Part shown: positions 1-7,752 of the stretch, in pieces
How positions within the stretch are numbered: the first letter of the stretch is position 1
Layout of the letters: each line of letters starts with the position of its first letter
Assembly (NCBI RefSeq): GCF_018638295.1
Contig: NZ_JABTTS010000009.1
Span: 96,623 to 160,622 of the forward strand
DNA: 64,000 bases
Reading direction: 5' to 3'
Source of the DNA: Streptomyces sp. CHD11
GTDB lineage: Bacteria; Actinomycetota; Actinomycetes; Streptomycetales; Streptomycetaceae
Program-made: the position numbers and the translations under genes
The notes under the pieces: generated by a model
Seen by the model: only the letters and a program-made list of their open reading frames with translations
What the model was told of the DNA's origin: nothing
Databases searched by the model: none

Positions 1-484
1 CGACACCGCCGAGACGGCCGAAGCCGAACCGCGGCGGACCCGCAAGACCGCGGCGGCCGCCGAGACGGAGCCCGACACGGCGGAAGCCGCCGAGGCCAAG
101 CCGCGCCGCCGCACCCGCAAGACCGCCGAGGCGGACCCGGCCGCCACCGTCGGCATCCCGGCGCAGACGGCCCCGGAGGCCGAGGCGGCGGAGACCAAGC
201 CGCGCCGGACGCGGAAGACCGCCGCCACGAAGGCCGAAGCCGCCGCCGACACCGCCGAGACGGCCGAAGCCGAACCGCGGCGGACCCGCAAGACCGCGGC
301 GGCCGCCGAGACGGAGCCCGACACGGCGGAAGCCACCGAGGCCAAGCCGCGCCGCCGCACCCGCAAGACCGCCACCGAGATTCCCGCGCAGTCCGCGCCG
401 GAGTCGGAGACCGCGGGCGAGGCGAAGCCCCGGGTGCGCCGCGCCCGCAAGGCCGCGGCCGCCGCGGAGCCCGCGGACGGCTGA
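1..484 (+). CDS. C-terminal end of an Ala/Lys/Arg/Glu-rich protein (5' end outside window)
   Basis: Only the last 160 codons are present; the frame is open from the window edge to a TGA at 482-484. The visible protein is a low-complexity tail with no fold: repeated basic clusters such as KPRRRTRKTA alternate with acidic Ala/Glu stretches. A near-exact 126-bp unit occurs twice, 246 bp apart, so the tail grew by in-frame duplication. Such lysine/arginine-rich tails are common at the C-terminus of streptomycete DEAD-box RNA helicases and other nucleic-acid-binding proteins, and a helicase is plausible here, but no catalytic domain is visible, so the identity is a guess. A strong hairpin follows at once. 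Confidence 0.75.
   Translation, partial: DTAETAEAEPRRTRKTAAAAETEPDTAEAAEAKPRRRTRKTAEADPAATVGIPAQTAPEAEAAETKPRRTRKTAATKAEAAADTAETAEAEPRRTRKTAAAAETEPDTAEATEAKPRRRTRKTATEIPAQSAPESETAGEAKPRVRRARKAAAAAEPADG
2..127 (+). repeat. Long direct repeat, copy 1 (126 bp)
   Basis: This unit recurs at 248-373 with a single base difference (GCC versus ACC, Ala to Thr). The period of 246 bp is 82 codons, so frame is kept. It lies inside the basic tail of the first gene and shows recent intragenic duplication or gene conversion. Confidence 0.9.
248..373 (+). repeat. Long direct repeat, copy 2 (126 bp)
   Basis: Second copy of the unit at 2-127, in the same reading frame. Copy number is likely to vary between strains, and short-read assemblies could collapse it. 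Confidence 0.9.
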
Positions 485-491
485 CGTACGA

Positions 492-536
492 CGCCGACGG
501 CCCGGTCCCCCATCGGTGGGGGCCGGGCCGTCGGCG
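492..536 (+). terminator. Hairpin terminator after the first gene
   Basis: Left arm 492-511 and right arm 518-536 form about 19 GC-rich pairs with one bulged T and a 6-nt loop, 7 bp after the stop codon. There is no U tract, as is usual in Streptomyces. Confidence 0.8.
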
Positions 537-549
537 TGTGCGCGGCCGC

Positions 550-555
550 TACCCT
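550..555 (+). promoter_or_regulatory. -10 element TACCCT of a leaderless promoter
   Basis: TACCCT lies 7 nt before a GTG codon with no ribosome-binding site between, the spacing expected when transcription begins at the start codon. It supports GTG 563 as the hydrolase start. Confidence 0.5.
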
Positions 556-562
556 CACCCAC

Positions 563-1435
563 GTGATCAGCGACTCCGCCCCCGCCCTGCCCTCCGGCGC
601 CCGTACCCGCCGACTTCGTACCAGCCGCGGCGAGTTCGCCGTCGTGGACGTGCCACCGGCCGCCGGGGTCCCCGCGCGCGGGACCGCGTTGCTGCTGCCC
701 GGATACACCGGCAGCAAGGAGGACTTCGCGCCGGTGCATGCCTCGCTGGCCGCGCGCGGATATCGCACGGTCGCCGTCGACGGGCGCGGGCAGTACGAGT
801 CGGACGGGCCCGCGGATGACGAATCCGCCTACGCTCAGGACGAGTTGGCGCGGGACGTGCACGCGCAGGCGGACGCGCTCGGGACGCCGGTGCATCTCAC
901 CGGCCACTCGCTCGGCGGCCAGATCGCCCGCGCCGCCGTCCTCCTGGACCACTCGCGCTTCCGGTCGCTCACGCTCGTCTCCTCCGGACCCGCGCGGATC
1001 TCCGTCTCTCAGGAGCAGCGGGTGAAGCTGCTGCGGGACGCGCTCGCGGTGATGTCGATGGCGGAGTGCTGGGAGGCGATCCTGGCCATGGGGCCGCCGG
1101 AGGAGGTGGGCGGGCCGGCCCGCGGGCCGGGTGGGCGGGATTGGCTGCGGAGCCGCTGGCTGGGCACCCGCCCCGCGCAACTCCTGGCCACCGGGCGTCA
1201 GTTGTGTACCGAACCGGACCGGGTCGCCGAACTGGCCGCCGTACCGCTGCCGTTCCACGTCCTGTCGGGCGAGCGCGACGACACCTGGCCGGTGCCGGAT
1301 CTCGACGCGATGGCCCGGCGGCTGGGGGCGCACCGCACCGTGGTCGACGGGGCCGAGCACTCACCCGCCGTCGACCGCCCCGCACCGACCGCCGCCGCCC
1401 TCGCCGGCTTCTGGGACGCCCGGAGCAGCGGCTAG
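563..1435 (+). CDS. Alpha/beta hydrolase
   Basis: A 290-aa cytoplasmic hydrolase of the alpha/beta fold. The nucleophile elbow GHSLGG is about one third in, an acid candidate sits in the strand ending LSGERDDTWP, and the histidine is in GAEHSPAV near the C-terminus, so the Ser-Asp-His triad appears complete. The N-terminal half has an oxyanion-type turn (LLPGYTGSKEDF). The substrate cannot be told; lysophospholipase-like and monoglyceride lipase-like enzymes have this layout. An upstream GTG at 536 lies in the terminator hairpin, so GTG 563 behind a -10 box is preferred. The gene converges on the NYN gene; the two stop codons share the bases CTAG. Confidence 0.85.
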   Translation: MISDSAPALPSGARTRRLRTSRGEFAVVDVPPAAGVPARGTALLLPGYTGSKEDFAPVHASLAARGYRTVAVDGRGQYESDGPADDESAYAQDELARDVHAQADALGTPVHLTGHSLGGQIARAAVLLDHSRFRSLTLVSSGPARISVSQEQRVKLLRDALAVMSMAECWEAILAMGPPEEVGGPARGPGGRDWLRSRWLGTRPAQLLATGRQLCTEPDRVAELAAVPLPFHVLSGERDDTWPVPDLDAMARRLGAHRTVVDGAEHSPAVDRPAPTAAALAGFWDARSSG

Positions 1436-2349
1436 TACTGCGCCTGCAAGTGGTCCCAGAAGCCGTCGCGCAGGCAGCGCCGCAGATCGGCCTGGCCGCG
1501 CAGGGAGTACTGGAGCAGGCCCTCCGCCTCCACGAGCAGGTCCTGGTCGACGGACCCGGGCAGGTAGGGGTGGCCGGGGAGCAGCCCGACCATGGTCTCG
1601 CGGCCGCGGGCCACCAGCCACTTCGCGGCGATCTGCGCACCGACGAACCGGACGTCCTCCCGGGTGGGCCGCCCCGTGCTCCCCTCGTAGGCGGGTGCCG
1701 TGCGGCGGGAGACGTACGGCTTGAAGAAGTCCAGGTCGAGGGTGCGCTGACTGTCGACCTCCCAGAGCAGCGGCTCTGCCTGGTTACGGCCCTCGGGGGC
1801 CTCGATGCCCCAGAGGTGGACTCTCGCGCCGTACCCCTGGGCCGCCTCGACCGCCGAGACCAGGTCCTCGTCGCCGCCGAGCAGGGCGGCGTCGCTGATG
1901 GCGCGGTGCCGGGCCAGTGACTCCAGATCGGTGCGGATCAGGGAGTCGACGCCCTTCTGCTGGTTGTTGGCGTTGAGGTTGCCGAGGCGGACCTTGACGT
2001 CGGGGAGTTCGGCGATGGTCTGCTGCTCGGCGGTGTGGATGCGGCGGCGGGCCCCGTCGTACCAGTAGACGCGCAGCAGCCTGCTGTCGGCGAAGATGGT
2101 GCGGGCCCGGTCGATGAGCGCGTCGATGAGACCCTCGGCGTCGAGGTCGAAGGCCCGGCGGTCCTCCGTGCCGGTGACGAGTCGCCCCGCGGCGGCGTAC
2201 AGGTACCCGGCGTCGACGAAGATCGCATGGGTCGAGGGTGTCTTCGCCACCTCGGCGAGCATGCGATGGAGCAGTTCGTTCGTACGGTCGATGCGGGCGT
2301 GCAGGGCCGTGAGGTCTTCGTTCATCGCGTCCATTGTCCCGGTGGTCAC
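1432..2349 (-). CDS. NYN-domain (PIN-like) protein
   Basis: A 305-aa protein with a short N-terminal helix (about residues 9-33), followed by an NYN domain beginning at the strand IFVDAGYLY with its conserved aspartate. A second acidic motif, GGDEDLVSAVE, and the strand ARVHLWGIE match the fold of this PIN-like nuclease family, which acts on RNA. The C-terminal third (about 220-305) has no recognised domain. Starts at GTG 2349, with alternatives at ATG 2334 and ATG 2325. RNase activity is inferred from retained acidic residues only. It faces the small sigma-R-type gene across an AT-rich promoter region. Confidence 0.8.
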   Translation of the reverse strand: MTTGTMDAMNEDLTALHARIDRTNELLHRMLAEVAKTPSTHAIFVDAGYLYAAAGRLVTGTEDRRAFDLDAEGLIDALIDRARTIFADSRLLRVYWYDGARRRIHTAEQQTIAELPDVKVRLGNLNANNQQKGVDSLIRTDLESLARHRAISDAALLGGDEDLVSAVEAAQGYGARVHLWGIEAPEGRNQAEPLLWEVDSQRTLDLDFFKPYVSRRTAPAYEGSTGRPTREDVRFVGAQIAAKWLVARGRETMVGLLPGHPYLPGSVDQDLLVEAEGLLQYSLRGQADLRRCLRDGFWDHLQAQY

Positions 2350-2400
2350 GCTGCGAACACAACCGGTCCCGGTCGGTCTCCCCCGAAACCCTTACTCGTC

Positions 2401-2414
2401 AGTAATTAGTTACT
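2401..2414. promoter_or_regulatory. AT-rich palindrome AGTAATTAGTTACT, operator candidate
   Basis: A perfect 5-bp inverted repeat (AGTAA / TTACT) around TTAG in the divergent region between the NYN gene and the 51-aa gene. AT content is far above the surroundings. It ends 21 bp before the GGAAT box of the sigma-R-like promoter, a position suited to a MarR- or TetR-type regulator. Confidence 0.4.
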
Positions 2415-2435
2415 CGAAAGTTTTCCTTAGCATAG

Positions 2436-2461
2436 GGAATGTTTGCACCACGCAACCCGTT
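2436..2461 (+). promoter_or_regulatory. Sigma-R-type promoter, GGAAT-N18-GTT
   Basis: GGAAT at 2436-2440 and GTT at 2459-2461 are separated by exactly 18 nt, matching the S. coelicolor sigma-R (thiol/oxidative stress) consensus. Transcription would begin near 2467, giving a 5' UTR of about 85 nt before the start of the 51-aa gene. Confidence 0.55.
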
Positions 2462-2552
2462 GAACTCTTCAGTGAACACGGGCCCGACCTGCCCGTGGAC
2501 CGCCACCGAGCAGTTCTCCTCCAGGAGGATGACCAGACGAAGGGAGAAGCCC

Positions 2553-2708
2553 TTGCGCTTCGAAATCATGCGACTGGACGACGTCGACGGCACCCCCGTG
2601 GACTCGACCGTCGTGGACGCCGCCTCCGTCAACCGCATCGTGCAGCAGGCCGCCGCCATCGGGCAGCGCCTGTGGATCCGCCCGGCCGACACACCGGCCG
2701 CCTCGTAA
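2553..2708 (+). CDS. Conserved 51-aa protein, sigma-R-type promoter
   Basis: A 51-aa soluble peptide beginning LRFEIMRLDDVDG and ending RPADTPAAS; the middle (about residues 18-40) is a probable amphipathic helix. I recall similar short proteins conserved in streptomycetes but know no function. The start is taken as TTG 2553 because a good ribosome-binding site (GAAGGGAG) precedes it by 6 to 7 nt; reading further upstream would translate the AT-rich promoter. The only promoter-like sequence is the sigma-R consensus at 2436, which suggests induction by thiol oxidation. A perfect hairpin terminator follows. Confidence 0.7.
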   Translation: MRFEIMRLDDVDGTPVDSTVVDAASVNRIVQQAAAIGQRLWIRPADTPAAS

Positions 2709-2763
2709 CGCCCGTCACGCGGGACACCGGCCACACCGGCCGGGACCCGGTGCCGGCAGTTGT

Positions 2764-2795
2764 GAACCCCCGTACCGGCATAGGTACGGGGGTTC
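2764..2795. terminator. Bidirectional hairpin terminator
   Basis: A perfect 13-bp stem (GAACCCCCGTACC and its complement) with a 6-nt loop sits between the convergent 51-aa gene and marC, and can serve both strands. Confidence 0.85.
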
Positions 2796-2819
2796 CGTGC
2801 GTCCGCCCGCGAGAGCCCG

Positions 2820-3425
2820 TCAGCCGCCCCGGACCACCTGGGTGACCCCGTTGATGATCTGCTGCACCGCGATCGCGGAGAGCATCATGCCGGCCAGGCG
2901 CGTCACCAGGACCACACCACCGTCCTTGATCACCCGGATGATCAGCAGCGAGTAGCGCATCACGAGCCACAGCACCACATGGATGGCGAGGATCGCCGAC
3001 CACACCGAGACCTGCCCGGTGACACCGTCGGCCTTCTGTACGGCGAGGATGACCGACACGATCGCGCCCGGCCCCGCCAGCAACGGCATGCCCAGCGGCA
3101 CCAGCGCGACGTTGACGTCCTTGGTCTGCTGGGGCTCGTCGGTCTTGCCGGTGAGCAGGTCGAGCGCGATCAGCAGGAGGAGCAGACCGCCCGCGATCAT
3201 CAGCGCGGGCACCGACACGTGCAGGTAGGCGAGGATCTGGTGCCCGAGCAGGCCGAAGACGGTGATCACACCGCCGGCCACGCAGACGGCCTGGAAGGCC
3301 ATCCGCCGCTGCGCCCTGGCGGGCCGGCCCGCGGTCAGGGCGAGGAAGATCGGGGTGATCCCGGGGGGATCCATGATGACGAACAGGGTCAGGAAGAGGG
3401 AGCCGAAGACGGCGACGTCGAGCAT
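2820..3425 (-). CDS. MarC family integral membrane protein
   Basis: A 201-aa polytopic membrane protein, the normal MarC length, with six hydrophobic helices: about residues 5-25, 42-62, 68-86, 108-128, 142-160 and 178-196. The family signature near the N-terminus (FVIMDPPGITPIFLAL) and the PLGMPLLAGPGAI loop are clear. MarC proteins were once linked to multiple antibiotic resistance in E. coli, but that role was not confirmed and the substrate is unknown. ATG 3425 is chosen because earlier frames add 47 Arg/Pro-rich residues with no membrane topology. The PHP gene lies 186 bp upstream on the same strand. Confidence 0.88.
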   Translation of the reverse strand: MLDVAVFGSLFLTLFVIMDPPGITPIFLALTAGRPARAQRRMAFQAVCVAGGVITVFGLLGHQILAYLHVSVPALMIAGGLLLLLIALDLLTGKTDEPQQTKDVNVALVPLGMPLLAGPGAIVSVILAVQKADGVTGQVSVWSAILAIHVVLWLVMRYSLLIIRVIKDGGVVLVTRLAGMMLSAIAVQQIINGVTQVVRGG

Positions 3426-3611
3426 GACTGCCTTGCTGAAGAACCGATGAGGGGCGTACGGGGGACACGGGGCCGCACGGGGATGTGCGACGCCGTACCG
3501 GGCCGTGCGTGGGTGTACGCGGCGGCACGGCGCCCGTACGGGGGTGAAGCGGGTCCACGCGGCCACACGGGCGCGCGCGTACGGAAGGTGTCCGGCCCGG
3601 GGGGGCGGGGC

Positions 3612-4469
3612 TCAGACCCCGCCGGCTCCCGGCACCGGGAACGCCCCGGTCGCGCGGCGGGTGATCTCGCCGTACACCTCGGGGTCCGTCGTGAACTCGC
3701 CGAGGACGCAGGTCTTGCGGCTGCCGTGGTAGTCGCTGGACCCGGTGACCAGGAGTCCCAGCTCCTTCGCCAGGCCGCGCAGCCGCGCCCGGGTGCCGGG
3801 CTCGTGGTCCATGTGGTCGACCTCGATGCCGTCGAGCCCGGCCTCGGCGAGCGCGGCGAGCGCGGACTCCGGCACGGTCCGGCCGCGCTTGCTCGCGGCG
3901 GGGTGCGCGAGGACGGTGACGCCACCCGCGTCCTTGACCAGCCGCAGGGCCTCGAACGGGTCGGTCTCGTGCTTCTCCATGTACGCGCGTCCGCCGTCGG
4001 CCAGCCACTCCTGGGTGAAGGCGTCGCTCACGGTCGGCACCACGCCCAGTTCGACCAGCGCGGAGGCCACGTGCGGGCGGCCCACCGAGCCGTCGCCGGC
4101 GATCCGGGCGACCTGCTCCCAGGTGACCGGCACGCCCAGCGCGTTCAGCTTGGCGATCATGCCCTTGGCCCGGGGTACGCGGTCGTCCCGGACCAGCTCG
4201 CGCTCGGCGAGCAGCGCGGGGTCACCGGGGTCGAAGAGGTAGGCCAGCAGATGCATGCCGATGCCGTCGAGCCGGCAGGAGAGCTCGGCGCCGGTGACCA
4301 GGGTGAGACCGGCCGGCAGCACGGCGAGCGCCTCGGCGTGCCCGCGGGTGGTGTCGTGGTCGGTCAGCGCGACGACGTCGAGACCGGCGGCGGCGGCCTT
4401 GCGGACCAGGCCGGCGGGTGTGTCCGTGCCGTCGGAAGCGGTGGAGTGGGTGTGCAGGTCGATACGCAC
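3612..4469 (-). CDS. PHP-domain metal-dependent phosphoesterase
   Basis: A 285-aa cytoplasmic enzyme of the PHP superfamily. The first metal motif DLHTHS is at residues 4-9, followed by LTDHDT near 36-41; downstream, VTVLAHPA and the C-terminal GSSDYHG supply the remaining His/Asp ligands. Related TrpH/RNase AM-type proteins hydrolyse 3',5'-nucleoside bisphosphates or act as 5'-3' exonucleases on short RNA, so a nucleotide phosphatase or exonuclease role is likely. GTG 4469 is chosen because GGAG lies 9 nt before it; a TTG five codons upstream overlaps that ribosome-binding site. Probably co-transcribed with marC. Confidence 0.87.
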   Translation of the reverse strand: MRIDLHTHSTASDGTDTPAGLVRKAAAAGLDVVALTDHDTTRGHAEALAVLPAGLTLVTGAELSCRLDGIGMHLLAYLFDPGDPALLAERELVRDDRVPRAKGMIAKLNALGVPVTWEQVARIAGDGSVGRPHVASALVELGVVPTVSDAFTQEWLADGGRAYMEKHETDPFEALRLVKDAGGVTVLAHPAASKRGRTVPESALAALAEAGLDGIEVDHMDHEPGTRARLRGLAKELGLLVTGSSDYHGSRKTCVLGEFTTDPEVYGEITRRATGAFPVPGAGGV

Positions 4470-4587
4470 GACGCGGTACTCCAAGCGGTGACGGACGGGC
4501 GGGGACGCTCCAGGATAACCGGATGTCCACCGCCCTCTGTCACAGCCGAAACGGTGATGCGCCCCCTACCGGATCCCCCGGCGGCCC

Positions 4588-5229
4588 CTACGTCCCCAGC
4601 AGTCGCGGGGAGAGCGCCCCGCACGGCACCAGTTCCACCTCCGCCCCGGCGTCCCGCAGGTCGGTGAGGACCAGTTCGTCGTACATCAGCAGCCCGGCCT
4701 GCTCCGGCCACACCACCGCCCACAGCCACAGGCCGAGCGCCTCGCCCGCGAACACGGCGCGGTCGTCGGGCGTTCCGGAGACGTGCCAGAGCGGGGTCGG
4801 GCGGCCGGCCGCCAGCACCTTGGCCTGGGGCGGCTTCTCGACGTTCATGTAGGGCCCCGGGTCCGGGCCGTCGGTGCCCGCGTACCGCGCGCCGAGGCCG
4901 ACCCCGAGTTCCTCGGCGACCAGGATCAGCTCACCCAGGCCGCCGAGCGGTCCGGGACCGGTGCAGGCGACGGCGGTCGCCCGGCCCCCGCTGCGGTCGT
5001 CGCCCGCGCTGGCCACGCCCGTGAACAGCCAGCCGACCGGGAGCGGCCAGGGCATCCACACCGGCACCTCGGTGCGGTGCACGACGACGTCGAGCGCCTC
5101 GACGCTCGGTGGTATCACGGGCTGCACAGGGTGCACGATGCCGTGCGCGTCGCACTGCCAGGCATCCGAGAAAAGGCCGGGAGCCCTGACCCGGCCACCG
5201 CACTTCGGGCAACTGGGTTCGCCCCTCAT
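4588..5229 (-). CDS. DUF6758 family protein
   Basis: A 213-aa soluble protein of the actinobacterial DUF6758 family, function unknown. The N-terminus has a zinc-ribbon half, CPKCGG at residues 7-12, and a possible third ligand in WQCDAHG near 25-31. The rest is rich in Trp and Pro (VWMPWPLPVGWLF about 55-70; GLWLWAVVWPEQ in the last third), suggesting a compact beta-rich core. Starts at ATG 5229 (MRGEPSCPKC), with no better candidate. It lies 118 bp upstream of the PHP gene on the same strand and may be in its transcription unit. Confidence 0.75.
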   Translation of the reverse strand: MRGEPSCPKCGGRVRAPGLFSDAWQCDAHGIVHPVQPVIPPSVEALDVVVHRTEVPVWMPWPLPVGWLFTGVASAGDDRSGGRATAVACTGPGPLGGLGELILVAEELGVGLGARYAGTDGPDPGPYMNVEKPPQAKVLAAGRPTPLWHVSGTPDDRAVFAGEALGLWLWAVVWPEQAGLLMYDELVLTDLRDAGAEVELVPCGALSPRLLGT

Positions 5230-5495
5230 AGGGCCCCACGGTCCTAGCTCTGCCGCGCCACGTCAAGGACGATCACCCGTCCGGACGGAACGGGCGGGAA
5301 ATCCGCGCGCGGACCGCACCGGCCGGCGTCGACTTTCCTGTCGTGCGCACATCACCTACGCGGTGCCGTCCACGGCGCCCCGGCCCGAGCGCCCCGGCCG
5401 CCCCCTCCATACCCCGGCCCCGGCGCTCCACGCGGACGGGACATCCGCACCCCTCGACCAAGTGGCGGGCATCAGAAGCCTGTTGGTGACCTTGC
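5230..5495. other. Intergenic, 266 bp, nothing recognised
   Basis: High-GC spacer between the DUF6758 gene and the stop of the SUFU gene, both on the minus strand. I see no supported small gene and no strong hairpin; it presumably carries the DUF6758 promoter. Confidence 0.5.
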
Positions 5496-6080
5496 TCACT
5501 CCAGCGGCACGGATCTCCGGGACGGATCCCGCAGATCCACACCCTGGTCAAGCCAGCGCTCCTGGAGGGCCTGGGCGCCGTGCACCCGCTTCCAGGCGGC
5601 CTCGTTCGGGGTCATCGGCAGCAGCGGCAGGAACCGCACGGGGTCCAGCGGCTCGTCGAGCTCCAGGTCCTCCACCAGTCCGCCCGGCTCGGCGACCAGC
5701 ACCGAGGTGAACGGGGCGCCGGGCCACAGCGGTTCACCCACGTCGAGCGAGGCACCGGGGGCCACCACGACCCCCTCGACCTGCGGGGACGCGGCCAGCA
5801 CGGCGAGCGGGCGCAGCACCTTGCCGGTGTCCGCGGCGCCGGCCCGCACGGACAGCACCAGCTCGGCGCGCGGGCCCTCGACCGGGTCCGCGAGCGCCGC
5901 CGTGGGGTCGGACATCGGCTGCGCGGACATGCCGAGGGTGGCGTAGCGGACGATGTCGCCCTCGTGGAAGCGGAGCACCTCGATGCGGTCCGTGCCGAGG
6001 AACGTGACCGCCGCGCGTGCGTCCGGTTCGCCCAGCGCGGTACGCAGCCGGGCCTCGACGAGGGGAAGAACATCAGCCAT
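5496..6080 (-). CDS. Suppressor-of-fused (SUFU) domain protein
   Basis: A 194-aa cytoplasmic protein matching the bacterial suppressor-of-fused family along most of its length: an N-terminal helix, central strands (IVRYATLGMS, AELVLSVR) and the hallmark C-terminal section FLPLLPMTPNEAAWKR. In bacteria the fold often occurs in immunity proteins of polymorphic toxin systems, but no toxin gene is adjacent, so a housekeeping role is equally likely. ATG 6080 lies 6 nt after a TATGCT box (6087-6092 on the minus strand), so the mRNA is probably leaderless. Confidence 0.8.
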   Translation of the reverse strand: MADVLPLVEARLRTALGEPDARAAVTFLGTDRIEVLRFHEGDIVRYATLGMSAQPMSDPTAALADPVEGPRAELVLSVRAGAADTGKVLRPLAVLAASPQVEGVVVAPGASLDVGEPLWPGAPFTSVLVAEPGGLVEDLELDEPLDPVRFLPLLPMTPNEAAWKRVHGAQALQERWLDQGVDLRDPSRRSVPLE

Positions 6081-6589
6081 GCGGCGAGCATAGGACTCGT
6101 CCGCACCGGACGAAGCGGGGCCTTGACACGGCAGTCGGCTGATACGCTTGGCCGGTGGTTTCGGGCAGCACGCCGAGGCGTCCCGTCAAGTCCCGAACGC
6201 CCGTACGACTCGCCCCACTCGAGGGGAAATCCCCCAGGGGATCGTGGATCGTCCCTCACGAGGGACCGGCCGGAGGAGGTGGGGCTGGCATGGACCGAAG
6301 TCGACCGTGCAGTATCACCCGCTCTTCCGCCCGCTGATGTAGCTGCTCCCCAGTCCGGCTGCCTTTCGCCCTCGCGCGTCTTCATCGGCACTCATCGGAA
6401 GAGCACGTCGTTTCGTTCTGCCTGATCTGCCCCCGTAGCTGAATCAGCGACGAAGCTCGCCACCGCGACGGTGCGGTGCTTTCCGCTTTGTGGACGTGCC
6501 GGACATCAGCGGTCCAGGACGTCCTCATTCCGGGTTGTTCCACCCGTCGTTGCGGCGCCTTTCGTTGCCTGCCCGCGAAGGAGCCCGCC
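6081..6589 (+). promoter_or_regulatory. 509-bp divergent SUFU/corA region with structured leader
   Basis: The minus-strand edge holds the SUFU -10 box. On the plus strand a TTGACA (6123-6128) is followed after only 14 nt by TACGCT, an imperfect promoter. Further on are a hairpin GTCCCT-CACG-AGGGAC at 6251-6266, a strong ribosome-binding site GGAGGAGG near 6272-6279 and ATG 6290, which opens a 15-codon reading frame ending at 6337. The last 60 bp before corA carry its own ribosome-binding site. A long, folded leader before a Mg2+ channel gene suggests post-transcriptional control, but I recognise no known riboswitch. Confidence 0.35.
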
Positions 6590-7711
6590 ATGTCGATGAT
6601 CCGCGACCTGCGCGCCGTGGTCCGTCCCTCCTCCCGCATCTCGCTGCGCAAGGAGAGCGGCCCGTACGACCTCACCCGCGCCCCCGCGACCGGCAGCGCC
6701 GTCGTCGACTGTGCCGTCTACCGCGACGGAACGCGCCTGGAGACCGGGGGCGGCCCGCTCACCCCACAGGAGGCGATGCGGCTGGTACGCCGCGACGGAG
6801 GCTTCGTGTGGATCGGCCTGCACGAGCCGAACGAGGCCGAGTTCGCCGGCATCGCCCGGGAGTTCGGCCTGCACCCACTGGCCGTGGAGGACGCCGTCCA
6901 GGCCCATCAGCGGCCCAAGCTGGAGCGCTACGACGACTCGCTGTTCACGGTCTTCAAGACCGTCCACTACCTCGACCACGAGCGGCTCTCCGCCAGCAGC
7001 GAGGTCGTCGAGACCGGCGAGGTGATGTGCTTCACCGGACGGGACTTCTTCATCACCGTCCGGCACGGCGGCCAGGGCTCCCTGCGGACCCTCAGGCACC
7101 GTCTGCAGGACGACCCCGAGCTGATGGCCAAGGGCCCCTCGGCCGTGCTCCACTCCATCGCCGACCACGTGGTGGACGGCTACATCGCGGTCGCCGACGC
7201 GATGCAGGACGACATCGACGAGGTCGAGACCAAGGTGTTCTCGCCGGGCCGCAAGGGCACCCCGCGCGGTACGGACGCCGGTGAGATCTACCAACTCAAG
7301 CGCGAGGTACTGGAGTTCAAGCGGGCGGTGGCCCCGCTGCTGCGGCCGATGCTGCTGCTGAGCGAGCGTCCGATGCGGCTGGTCGACCCGGAGATCCAGA
7401 AGTACTTCCGGGATGTCGCCGACCATGTGGCACGCGTGCAGGAGCAGGTCATCGGCTTCGACGAACTGCTGAACTCCATCCTCCAGGCCAATCTCGCCCA
7501 GGCCTCCGTGGCGCAGAACGAGGACATGCGGAAGATCACCTCGTGGGCCGCGATCATCGCCGTACCGACGATGGTGTGCGGGGTGTACGGGATGAACTTC
7601 GACTACATGCCGGAGACCCACTGGAAGTACGGCTACCCGGTCGTCCTCGGTGTCACGGTGGCCATCTGTCTGGGCATCCACCGCACCCTCAAGCGCAACG
7701 GCTGGCTCTGA
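6590..7711 (+). CDS. corA: Magnesium/cobalt transporter CorA
   Basis: A 373-aa CorA-type channel, slightly longer than the E. coli protein. A large cytoplasmic N-terminal domain (1-305), with the long helix region that includes RPKLERYDDSLF, is followed by two C-terminal membrane helices. The signature YGMN lies at residues 333-336, just after the first helix, and the basic tail HRTLKRNGWL is retained. It mediates Mg2+ (and Co2+/Ni2+) influx through a homopentamer in the inner membrane. ATG 6590 is used because GAAGGAG ends 7 nt before it; a GTG at 6476 adds 38 residues without family similarity. A folded leader precedes it, and an MgtE-N protein and a DUF1003 protein lie within 4 kb. Confidence 0.95.
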   Translation: MSMIRDLRAVVRPSSRISLRKESGPYDLTRAPATGSAVVDCAVYRDGTRLETGGGPLTPQEAMRLVRRDGGFVWIGLHEPNEAEFAGIAREFGLHPLAVEDAVQAHQRPKLERYDDSLFTVFKTVHYLDHERLSASSEVVETGEVMCFTGRDFFITVRHGGQGSLRTLRHRLQDDPELMAKGPSAVLHSIADHVVDGYIAVADAMQDDIDEVETKVFSPGRKGTPRGTDAGEIYQLKREVLEFKRAVAPLLRPMLLLSERPMRLVDPEIQKYFRDVADHVARVQEQVIGFDELLNSILQANLAQASVAQNEDMRKITSWAAIIAVPTMVCGVYGMNFDYMPETHWKYGYPVVLGVTVAICLGIHRTLKRNGWL

Positions 7712-7740
7712 GCGCGCGGGGAGTCCGCCGGGCCCCTGGA

Positions 7741-7746
7741 TAGGCT
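7741..7746 (+). promoter_or_regulatory. -10 element TAGGCT of a leaderless promoter
   Basis: TAGGCT is 6 nt before ATG 7753, with no Shine-Dalgarno sequence between them. Confidence 0.5.
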
Positions 7747-7752
7747 GGCACC

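Noticed and set aside
536..562. GTG 536 as the hydrolase start
   Set aside because: It falls in the terminator hairpin of the preceding gene and adds nine residues with no support; GTG 563 follows a -10 box.
5496..6080. SUFU protein as immunity partner of a polymorphic toxin
   Set aside because: No toxin, WXG100, Rhs or secretion gene lies nearby.
6123..6148. TTGACA...TACGCT as a standard sigma-70 type promoter
   Set aside because: The spacer is only 14 nt, too short for normal recognition; kept only as a weak candidate.
6430..6480. tRNA-like sequence beginning GCCCCCGTAGCTGAATCAGC
   Set aside because: The acceptor-like and D-arm-like 5' part has no matching 3' acceptor strand, no anticodon arm and no GTTCGA loop.
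6081..6589. M-box (ykoK) Mg2+ riboswitch before corA
   Set aside because: None of the conserved M-box core segments can be found; only generic hairpins.
6476..6589. Longer corA start at GTG 6476
   Set aside because: The 38 added residues are Cys/Arg-rich without family similarity, and ATG 6590 has an excellent ribosome-binding site.
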